Part shown: positions 35,104-44,900 of the stretch, in pieces
How positions within the stretch are numbered: position 1 is the stretch's first letter
How the letters are laid out: each line of letters opens with the position of its first letter
Assembly (NCBI RefSeq): GCF_000403455.2
Contig: NZ_KE159715.1
Location: forward strand, 1-64,000
From: Dorea sp. 5-2
GTDB lineage: Bacteria > Bacillota > Clostridia > Lachnospirales > Lachnospiraceae
Length of the DNA: 64,000 nucleotides
Reading direction: 5' to 3'
The notes under the pieces: model-generated
Databases searched by the model: none
What the model was told of the DNA's origin: nothing
The model's input: only the letters and a program-made list of their open reading frames with translations
Program-made: the position numbers and the translations under genes

Positions 35104-36147
35104 ATGATATCAGAGCATGGACTTAGTGATCGGAAGCTTAAGATTCTGCATGCCGTCATAAAGAATTATCTTGAGACCGGCGAACCGGTAGGCTCCAGAA
35201 CGATCTCTAAGTATACGGATCTGAACTTAAGTTCCGCGACCATTCGGAATGAGATGGCAGATCTAGAAGAGCTGGGATATATCATGCAGCCTCATACGTC
35301 GGCAGGACGCATTCCTTCGGATAAGGGTTACAGGCTCTATGTAGATATGCTGATGGAAGAAAAAGAGCAGGAGTTAGGCGAGCTGCAGGAGCAGATGCTT
35401 GATAAGGCGGACCGGATGGAACAGCTTCTGAAGCAGGCGGCGAGAGTGCTTGCAAGCAACACGAATTATGCCACGATGGTATCAACTCCCATGAGCCATT
35501 CGAATAAGATCAAGTTTATTCAGTTGTCCATGGTGGATGAAGAACAAGTGATCGCAGTGATCGTGCTGGGCGGGAATGTCATCAAGAACAGGATCATTCA
35601 TATTGAAGAAGCTCTGAGCAATGAGAATCTTCTCAAGCTGAATATGTTATTGAACACGACACTGAACGGCATGTCTATTGAAGAGATCAATCTGGGATTG
35701 ATCGCAAGGCTTAAGGAACAGGCGGGAGTACACAGCGGAGTGGTCAGCGACGTCCTAGACGCCGTGGCGGATGCGATCCAGGTTGACGAGGATATGCAGA
35801 TCTATACCAGCGGCGCCACGAATATCTTCAAATATCCTGAGCTTAGCGATAATCAGAGCGCCCAGGAGATCATCAATGCATTTGAAGAGAAGCAGCAGCT
35901 GACAGAGCTGGTAACACAGACACTGACGAAAGAAGAGAATACCGGGATCCAGGTGTATATCGGAGACGAGACGCCGGTTCAGAATATGAAGGATTGCAGT
36001 GTTGTTACCGCGACTTATGAATTAGGCGACGGCATGAAGGGAACGATAGGCATTATCGGGCCCAAGAGAATGGATTATGAGCATGTGTTGAAATCTATGA
36101 AACGGCTTCAGAATGAGCTGGATCAGATGTTTCATAAAAAAGAATAA
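35104..36147 (+). CDS. hrcA: Heat-inducible transcription repressor HrcA
   Basis: This 347-aa repressor has an N-terminal winged helix (LSDRKLKILHAVIKNYLETGEPVGSRTISK, about 6-35; NLSSATIRNEMADLEELGY, 41-59) and a C-terminal dimerisation/GAF-like part. It binds CIRCE and is kept active by the chaperonin GroE, so heat stress relieves repression. It is the first gene of the operon, and the binding site AAAGGAGGGGGGACGG is very strong. Confidence 0.97.
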   Translation: MISEHGLSDRKLKILHAVIKNYLETGEPVGSRTISKYTDLNLSSATIRNEMADLEELGYIMQPHTSAGRIPSDKGYRLYVDMLMEEKEQELGELQEQMLDKADRMEQLLKQAARVLASNTNYATMVSTPMSHSNKIKFIQLSMVDEEQVIAVIVLGGNVIKNRIIHIEEALSNENLLKLNMLLNTTLNGMSIEEINLGLIARLKEQAGVHSGVVSDVLDAVADAIQVDEDMQIYTSGATNIFKYPELSDNQSAQEIINAFEEKQQLTELVTQTLTKEENTGIQVYIGDETPVQNMKDCSVVTATYELGDGMKGTIGIIGPKRMDYEHVLKSMKRLQNELDQMFHKKE

Positions 36148-36164
36148 GAAAGGTGGAAATACCC

Positions 36165-36854
36165 TTGGGAGATCATCAGGAGAAAAGCCAGGAAGAGATG
36201 GTAAAAGAAGCTGTTGAGGAAGCGAAAAAGGCAGATTCTAAGGCAGCGAAAGACGCAGAGGAAGAAACGGCAAAAGACGCCGGCGAGACACAAGAATCTG
36301 CGGACGGCGCTTCTGAAGCGGAGTCTGAGGAATGCGGCGCTTCTGAAGAAGAGGCGGACGGATCGGCAGAAGGATCAAAGGGCGGCAAGAAGTTCTTTGG
36401 CAAGAAGAATAAAAAGGATAAAAAAGACGAGAAGATCGAGGAACTGACAGACAGACTTACCCGTCAGATGGCAGAGTTTGATAACTTCCGCAAACGAACG
36501 GACCGGGAGAAATCCCAGATGTACGAAGTGGGTGCGAAAGATATCATAGAAAAGATTCTTCCTGTAGTGGATAATTTTGAACGCGGACTTCACGCGGCGC
36601 AGGAAGAAGGAAAAGAAGACCCCTTTATTCAGGGAATGGAGATGGTGTATAAGCAGTTGATGACTACATTGGAGAGCGCGGGAGTGAAACCGATCGAAGC
36701 GGTTGGAGCAGAATTCAACCCGGACTTCCATAATGCGGTGATGCATGTGGAAGACGAAAACTTCGGCGAGAATATCGTAGCCGAAGAATTCCAGAAAGGC
36801 TACCTATACCGCGATTCCGTAGTAAGACACAGCATGGTTAAAGTAGCAAACTGA
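36165..36854 (+). CDS. grpE: Nucleotide exchange factor GrpE
   Basis: This GrpE has an unusually long acidic, low-complexity N-terminus (about 1-90, rich in E, A, D, S, K), then the helical and beta parts: QMAEFDNFRKRTDREKSQMYE and the C-terminal NPDFHNAVMHVED. It drives ADP release from DnaK. A TTG start at 36165 is chosen because AAAGGTGG sits eight bases before it; a GTG at 36153 would overlap that site. Length is 229 aa from TTG, above the usual 180-200 because of the acidic tail. Confidence 0.93.
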   Translation: MGDHQEKSQEEMVKEAVEEAKKADSKAAKDAEEETAKDAGETQESADGASEAESEECGASEEEADGSAEGSKGGKKFFGKKNKKDKKDEKIEELTDRLTRQMAEFDNFRKRTDREKSQMYEVGAKDIIEKILPVVDNFERGLHAAQEEGKEDPFIQGMEMVYKQLMTTLESAGVKPIEAVGAEFNPDFHNAVMHVEDENFGENIVAEEFQKGYLYRDSVVRHSMVKVAN

Positions 36855-36860
36855 CATTTC

Positions 36861-37107
36861 GCACTTAGCGAGAAACTCGTTCGAAGAACTTGGCGAGGTA
36901 TTTCACGAGCCTAGGGAATCGAACATACAAGGCACTTAGCGAGAAACTCGTTCGAAGAACTTGGCGAGGTATTGTCGAGCCTAGGGAATCGAACATACAA
37001 GGCACTTAGCGAGAAACTCGTTCGAAGAACTTGGCGAGGTATTGTCGAGCCTAGGGAATCGAACATACAAGGCACTTAGCGAGGTATTGTCGAACTTAGT
37101 GCGAAAG
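36861..37107 (+). repeat. Tandem 70-71-bp intergenic repeat between grpE and dnaK
   Basis: Three almost identical units start GCACTTAGCGAG and end AACATACAAG: 36861-36931 (71 bp), 36932-37001 and 37002-37071 (70 bp each). A shortened fourth begins at 37072. Units 2 and 3 are identical as read. Each has internal inverted segments (CGAG-AAA-CTCG; TTCGA...TCGAA). The whole array is flanked by the inverted pair TTTCGCACTTAG (36857-36868) and CTTAGTGCGAAA (37095-37106). It contains no gene and is probably transcribed in the operon. Confidence 0.9.
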
Positions 37108-37129
37108 TAAGAACAGGAAATCAAAATAG

Positions 37130-39022
<1,893 letters not shown>

Positions 39023-39070
39023 TATATCATAGAGTACCGGTAACAAAGAGACAGAGATCTACGTTATGTG

Positions 39071-39130
39071 CAGATAATTATGAGGATACAAAGCAGGGGA
39101 GCCTGCGGAGGGATTCCTCATAATTATCTG
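39071..39130 (+). promoter_or_regulatory. Compound stem-loop between dnaK and dnaJ
   Basis: CAGATAATTATGAGGA (39071-39086) pairs perfectly with TCCTCATAATTATCTG (39115-39130). A second hairpin GCAGG-GGAG-CCTGC (39093-39106) lies in its loop. No T-run follows, so it is not a standard terminator; mRNA processing, protection of dnaK mRNA, or a small mobile palindrome are possible. Confidence 0.75.
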
Positions 39131-39243
39131 TATACGGCGTTATTCTGTAAGATGGTCAGAACTATCACTTTATAATGTACGTTCGGAGTCGTTCTTATGG
39201 TGTAGAGAGGCTTCGGGCGTATGTATAGAGAAAGGGAGAAACT

Positions 39244-40431
39244 ATGGCAGAATCAAAAAGAGATTATTATGAAGTGCTGGGCGTCAGCAGGGATGCCGAC
39301 GACGCGACTTTGAAGAAGGCATACAGACAGGTTGCCAAGAAGTACCATCCTGATATGAATCCTGGCGATGCGGAAGCCGAGAAGAAATTCAAAGAAGCTT
39401 CGGAAGCATATGCGGTATTGAGTGACGCGGACAAACGCCGGCAGTATGACCAGTTCGGACATGCGGCATTTGAAGGCGGCGCCGGGGGCGGCGGATTTGG
39501 CGGGTTTGATTTCAGCGGCGCTGATTTTAGCGACATTTTCGGCGATATCTTTGGCGATCTCTTCGGCGGAGGCAGAAGAGGACGTGCGAACCAGGGACCC
39601 ATGAAGGGTATGAATATCCGCAAGAGCGTACGGATCACATTCGAAGAAGCCGTGTTCGGGTGTGAGAAGGAACTGGATATGATCTTAAAGGATCCATGTA
39701 CCAAGTGCCAAGGATCAGGCGCGAGACCAGGGACATCTCCTGAGACTTGCTCCAAATGCGGCGGGAAAGGACAGGTGGTATATACGCAGCAGTCCTTCTT
39801 CGGGATGGTGCAGAATGTCCAGACTTGTCCGGACTGTAACGGAACCGGTAAGATCATCCGGGAAAAATGTCCGGACTGCGGGGGAACGGGTTATACGTCC
39901 AACCGTAAGAAGATCGCGGTCACAATCCCGGCAGGAATCGACAATGGACAGAGCGTGCGCATTCGTGAAAAGGGCGAGCCGGGTGTAAACGGCGGGCCAA
40001 GAGGCGACTTGCTGGTAGAGGTAGTGGTATCCAGACACCCGATATTCCAGAGGCAGGATATGCATATCTTCTCTACTGTCCCGATCTCATTTGCCCAGGC
40101 GGCGCTTGGCGCGGATATCCGGGTTAAGACAGTGGACGGAGAAGTGATCTATACGGTAAAACCGGGAACCAGGACGGACACGAAAGTGCGTCTGAAAGGA
40201 AAAGGGGTTCCGTCTCTTCGCAATTCCAGCGTCCGCGGCGACCATTATGTGACGCTTGTGATCCAGACGCCGGAACATCTGAGCCATGAAGCGAAAGAAG
40301 CGCTCAGAAGATTCGACGAATTGTCAGGAAATACACTGCAGGCGGCAGGAAGCGGCGCAGGCAGCGAGACGAAGAGTGGAAAGAAGAAAAAAGGATTTAT
40401 GGATAAAGTAAAAGAGGCCTTTGATGATTAA
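39244..40431 (+). CDS. dnaJ: Molecular chaperone DnaJ (Hsp40)
   Basis: This 395-aa class A J-protein has the J domain with HPD at 35-37, a Gly/Phe-rich linker (about 75-112) and four zinc-binding C-x2-C-x-G-x-G repeats within 152-216. The C-terminal beta domains follow. It delivers substrates to DnaK and stimulates its ATPase. It is 221 bp after dnaK with a long stem-loop between. The site AAAGGGAGAAACT precedes the ATG. A terminator overlaps its 3' end. Confidence 0.97.
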   Translation: MAESKRDYYEVLGVSRDADDATLKKAYRQVAKKYHPDMNPGDAEAEKKFKEASEAYAVLSDADKRRQYDQFGHAAFEGGAGGGGFGGFDFSGADFSDIFGDIFGDLFGGGRRGRANQGPMKGMNIRKSVRITFEEAVFGCEKELDMILKDPCTKCQGSGARPGTSPETCSKCGGKGQVVYTQQSFFGMVQNVQTCPDCNGTGKIIREKCPDCGGTGYTSNRKKIAVTIPAGIDNGQSVRIREKGEPGVNGGPRGDLLVEVVVSRHPIFQRQDMHIFSTVPISFAQAALGADIRVKTVDGEVIYTVKPGTRTDTKVRLKGKGVPSLRNSSVRGDHYVTLVIQTPEHLSHEAKEALRRFDELSGNTLQAAGSGAGSETKSGKKKKGFMDKVKEAFDD

Positions 40432-40450
40432 TTTCATCAGAGGCTTCTTT
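40414..40450 (+). terminator. Terminator at the end of dnaJ
   Basis: GAGGCCTTTGATGA pairs with TCATCAGAGGCTTC (14 bp with two G-U pairs, loop TTAATT), followed by TTT. It overlaps the dnaJ stop codon. Confidence 0.65.
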
Positions 40451-40467
40451 AGAAAGAAGAGGATAAA

Positions 40468-41532
40468 ATGGAAGAGAAGAGAGGGGCGTCCCCCAAAGAA
40501 CCGCATAAGAGGCGTGTAAGATATGCGGGGACACATCCGCGAGGTTATAAGGAGAAATATAAGGAACACCAACCGGAGAAATATGCAGATACGATCTCCA
40601 GGGTGATCCAAAAGGGCAGTACCCCGGCGGGGATGCATCTGCCGATCTGTGTGAAAGAGATTCTGGAATTTTTTAATATCCAGCCGGGGCAAAAAGGGCT
40701 TGACGCGACTCTTGGATACGGCGGGCATACTAAGGAGATGCTGCGGCGCTTAGAAGGACAGGGGCATATCTATGCATTGGACGTGGATCCGATCGAGTCT
40801 GCGAAGACGAAGGAGAGGCTTAAGAATCTGGGATATGATGACGATATATTGACAGTGAAGCTTCAGAATTTTGCCAAGATCGATCAGGTAGCCAAAGAGG
40901 CAGGGAAGTTTGATTTCGTACTTGCGGATCTGGGAGTCTCTTCGATGCAGATTGATGATCCGGAGCGGGGCTTCACCTATAAGGCAAAAGGCCCGTTAGA
41001 CCTGCGCATGAATCCGGAGAAAGGAATCAGCGCGGCAGAACGACTAAGAGAAATATCGCGGGAAGAATTTGCCGGAATGCTGACAGAGAACGCCGATGAA
41101 CCTTATGCGGATGAGATAGCAGAGACTGTGGCGGCACGTTTGAAGAGAGGGGAGAGGATAGAGACTACGATACAATTGAAAGAAGCGATCGAAGGAGCGC
41201 TTTCCTTTCTTCCGGCCGCAGACCGGAAGGAAGCCGTGAAGAAGTCCTGTCAGAGAACTTTTCAGGCGCTTAGGATCGATGTAAACCAGGAGTTCGAGGT
41301 GTTGTATGAGTTCCTGGAGAAATTGCCGGATATATTGGCGCCGGGAGGGAAGGCGGCGGTGCTTACCTTTCACTCCGGAGAAGACAGGCTTGTAAAGAGA
41401 TCCTTTAAGGAATTAAAAAAAGAGGGGATCTATCGGGAGATATCGACGGAAGTGATCCGTCCGTCGGCAGAAGAGTGCGCAAGGAACGGCAGGGCGCGGC
41501 CTGCGAAGATGAGATGGGCAATACGGGGGTGA
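40468..41532 (+). CDS. rsmH: 16S rRNA (cytosine-N4)-methyltransferase RsmH family, N-terminally extended
   Basis: This 354-aa protein has the RsmH SAM-binding part GLDATLGYGGHTKEML (77-92) and the family motif DLGVSSMQIDDPERGF (about 154-169), then QRTFQALRIDVNQE and FHSGEDRLVKRSF. RsmH methylates C1402 in the ribosomal decoding centre. Two things differ from the usual enzyme: a basic extension of about 55 residues, and MHLPICVKEILEF instead of the usual H-x-PVLL-E start. It is also outside a cell-division cluster, so it is likely a second paralogue beside a dcw copy. Its exact target is therefore less certain. Confidence 0.85.
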   Translation: MEEKRGASPKEPHKRRVRYAGTHPRGYKEKYKEHQPEKYADTISRVIQKGSTPAGMHLPICVKEILEFFNIQPGQKGLDATLGYGGHTKEMLRRLEGQGHIYALDVDPIESAKTKERLKNLGYDDDILTVKLQNFAKIDQVAKEAGKFDFVLADLGVSSMQIDDPERGFTYKAKGPLDLRMNPEKGISAAERLREISREEFAGMLTENADEPYADEIAETVAARLKRGERIETTIQLKEAIEGALSFLPAADRKEAVKKSCQRTFQALRIDVNQEFEVLYEFLEKLPDILAPGGKAAVLTFHSGEDRLVKRSFKELKKEGIYREISTEVIRPSAEECARNGRARPAKMRWAIRG

Positions 41533-41548
41533 CCGCCCATCTCCTGAA

Positions 41549-41616
41549 GTCAAAGACCCCGCTGCAAGCAACGGGGCATCAAATTTGTAGCGCTGCAGAG
41601 CAGCGGGGTATTTGAC
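41549..41616. repeat. Composite palindromic element
   Basis: GTCAAAGACCCCGCTGC (41549-41565) pairs with GCAGCGGGGTATTTGAC (41600-41616) at 16 of 17 positions. A smaller hairpin, CCCCGCTGC-AA-GCAACGGGG, overlaps the left arm. The element is directly followed by the dispersed repeat copy B. Confidence 0.75.
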
Positions 41617-41641
41617 CCTCGCGGCAGTCGCCAAATGTGCA

Positions 41642-41681
41642 TGCAAGCATGCCCGCTTGGCTCGTTGCTCGCGGGAATAAA
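41642..41681 (-). repeat. Dispersed 40-bp repeat, copy B (inverted)
   Basis: This is the reverse complement of copy A at 16483-16522 (38 of 40 bases identical). Here it is preceded by GCATGC-AA-GCATGC (41639-41652), and its outer part can fold against CCTCGCGGCAGTCGCCAA upstream, giving an imperfect long hairpin. Confidence 0.8.
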
Positions 41682-41796
41682 ATGCTGCGTGGAAACGAAG
41701 ATAATATATTGTAAAAATCGTATCTTGGAGATATAATGAATAAGGGTCAGAAGGATGGCCGGAAAGATGAAATGAAGTGCACAGGAGGAATTTATT

Positions 41797-41904
41797 ATGT
41801 ACGAATTATTCAAAACAGGTACGGATATCGCATTCTATGTGGTGGTGGCAGCCGTCGTGATCGGCGCTGCGATCAAGATCTTGAAGAACAAGAAGGATAA
41901 ATAG
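41797..41904 (+). CDS. 35-aa single-pass membrane microprotein
   Basis: An ATG after a strong ACAGGAGGAATTTATT site opens a 35-codon frame. The peptide has a short N-terminus (MYELFKTGTD), a hydrophobic helix (about 11-29, AFYVVVAAVVIGAAI) and a basic tail (KILKNKKDK). This is a classic positive-inside small membrane protein. No family was recognised. It lies 57 bp before the M60 protease gene, possibly in the same transcript. Confidence 0.65.
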   Translation: MYELFKTGTDIAFYVVVAAVVIGAAIKILKNKKDK

Positions 41905-41961
41905 TAAAATAAAAGATTTATCTGAGGGATCGTAAGGGCAGATAAGAGAAAGGAGAGGAGT

Positions 41962-44900
41962 ATGAAGCGGATAGTATCATATCTGCTGGCAGCCGTACTG
42001 GTTCTTGGACCATGCATGAGCAGTTACGCAACGGAGCCGGACCGTACACAGGAAAGTATGGAACCGGAAAAAGGACAGGAGACGGAGAATGTAGGGGGAG
42101 AAGCGTCAAGTACGGGGGGAGAACAGCAGAGTACAGAGACCCAACAGGATACAGACATGCAGCAGGATGTGGACAAAGAGCAGGATGCAGGCACGCTTCC
42201 GGTTTCTGGTGAAGAAGATACGGATGAAAATGCGGATGAAAGCAGGCAGACTGAGGAAGCCAGTAAAGATAAGGGGCAGGTGGACGTATATATCGCCCAG
42301 ACACTGGAGTGGGGAAGCGCGGTGACATTTACCGTATCCCTGGAAGGCAGCGAGAAGAAGATCACTCTGGCGTCGGCAGAAGACGGCGAGGTACAAAAGG
42401 GAGTCACGTTCGGCGACCTGGCGGCGGGTACATATAATCTGAAGGTATCGGCGCCGGGATTCTCGGATTATACGCAGCAGATCAAAGTGGAAGGATGGGC
42501 GTATAAAGTGAATCTTGCGACCGGGTTCCTGGGAGGATATGGGTATACGCCGGAAGGAATACATCCGGGCGTGCTGCTCATCGGCGACGTGAACGGCGAC
42601 AGGATGATCACGGAAGAAGACGAGACACTGTTGGTTGACCTGATCGACGCGGGAGAGGCGGTATCCGGCCATGAGGCGGCAGATCTTAACCGTGACGGCA
42701 AATTAGATCTTACGGATCTGGAGTATTTTGCCCAAGGCTATAAGGTGGAACAGGATACGGTTTCTTTTGTTGAATTACACGTGCCGGGATCTGCGATTAG
42801 CCAGAAGGCAGGAGATCAGACGGCGGCAGACGGCGCGCTTGCGAATCTGTCAACGGGGGAAGGCTCTGTCACGCTGAAGCGGGCAGACGGCGCGGAGATA
42901 TCGGCGAATACTCCGGTGACGCTGGAATTTGACATTCCACAGGGAGAGAGTTTCCCGACGGGAGGTATTGTCATCGACTCAGGAGAAGAGAACCCGATCC
43001 GGACCGCTTCCATGGACATTACTTACATGGATGAGAATGCAGAACATACGATAACTGTTTCTGTCGCTCCGGAGGGAGTAGCGCAGCTGCTGACGGCAGA
43101 GAACGTACAGGTATCATCCGATGGTTACGGCAAGATCCTGGTCAACCTGGGGAATCAGGTTGCGGTGAAGAAGGTGACACTTAGGATCACCGGGATGAAG
43201 AAGAATAATAATCTTGCGGAGATATCCAAGGTGGAATTCGTGAACGACATGGAGAAGCGGATCCCGGAGCCGCAGCGAGATATCCCGAAGAATCTTAAGG
43301 CAGAGGCAGGAAATAAGAAATTCACCCTGGAATGGGAAGCATGCTCGAATGTTACCGGCTATGAAGTGCTGATCGAAGATGAGGATAAAGAGCAGGAGAT
43401 CATGGCTGCGAAGGGACCGATGCTGTCGGTCACCTCATTCGGGAAGGATAAGCTTGTCAATGGCAAAGAGTATAAAGTACAGGTACAGTCGGTGAACGGA
43501 GCCTGGAGAAGCGGATATTGCGAGCCGATCACGGTGATCCCTAAGGCGGATAAAGTACCGGCCGCACCGGATAGCCTCAAATTGACAGGGGGATACCGGG
43601 CGATCGTCGCATCCTGGAAGAGGATGGAGGATACGGATTCTTACAATCTGTTCTACAGAGAAGAAGGAGCCGAAGGCTATACAAAGGTAGAAGGAATTAC
43701 TGCAAACAATTATACAATAGCGGACCTGAAGGATAAGACTGCCTATGAGGTATATGTGACAGGCGTGAATGAGTTAGGTGAGAGTAAGCCGTCTCTGACA
43801 GCCAAAGCGGAGACCATAGATCCGGATCCGGCGCAGATGCCGAAGTATAAGCTGATCAACGTCGCAGGAGAAGGCGAGGTAAGCGGACATATCACCGGCG
43901 CTTCTATAGCGAAGGGAACGATGCAGGACAGCCCGTTGGATGAGCAGGCGGGAACGGCATGGGGAACGGTGGACAACAATCCGATATCCCATTATGTGTT
44001 CTCTTCCTGGGACGGCGGAGGATACAACGCGTTGACGAACCATGGGGTCACTTATGAGTTTGACCAGGCTTATGAGATGGATCGGATCGCGCTGCAGGAA
44101 GTGACGCCTCAGAGTCAGCATTACGGCTATGTACAGGTAAGATACTGGGATGAGAACGGCAATGAAGTCCTGCTTGATAATAGCAAAGTAGGGATTCAGA
44201 GAAAGACGGATTCTGAAAACAGAGCGTACTATCTGATCAAGTTCCAGGGACCGATCAAGGCGAAGAAGATTCAGTTCGGTCTTGCGAGGTCGTATGTATA
44301 TGGCACGATCTCCATATCCGAGGTGTATTTCTATCAGTATGATCCGATCGAAGCGGATATTATGGCGCTTTATCAGGACGACCTGCATACGGTATTAAGA
44401 GAAGATGTGACGCAGGATACGATCGACGGACTGAGGGCGCGGATCAACACTCCGGATGAGGCAAGCGGGGAATATCACCCGGATAAGACATACCTGGAGA
44501 GAGAACTTAAGACGGCAGAGGATATCCTGAATTCCAAATTAACGGAATCCGTGCGTATCTATAATGCGATCACAACGCAGGATCTGAACGTTGGACGCGG
44601 CTTCGGCGGATTGAATGCATGGCAGCCGATCGGGGCGACGGCTGCGGCAGGGGAAGAGATCACCGTCTATGTAGGACATAATACGAAGCGGACCGGCGAG
44701 AACACCAATCTGCAGCTCGTAAGTACACAGTACCATGCAGAATCGGACGGGCTGGCAAAGGTGGTGGCAACACTCAAGGTCGGAAGAAATGATATCACGA
44801 TCCCGAAGATATCTTCGACAAATGTGGAATCCGGCGGTGCGCTCTATGTGCAGTACACGGGCAACCGCGCCGACGATGATTATGCGGTGCGCGTAAGCGG

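Noticed and set aside
36861..37107. Possible CRISPR array between grpE and dnaK
   Set aside because: The units are directly adjacent 70-bp repeats without unique spacers, and no cas gene is present.
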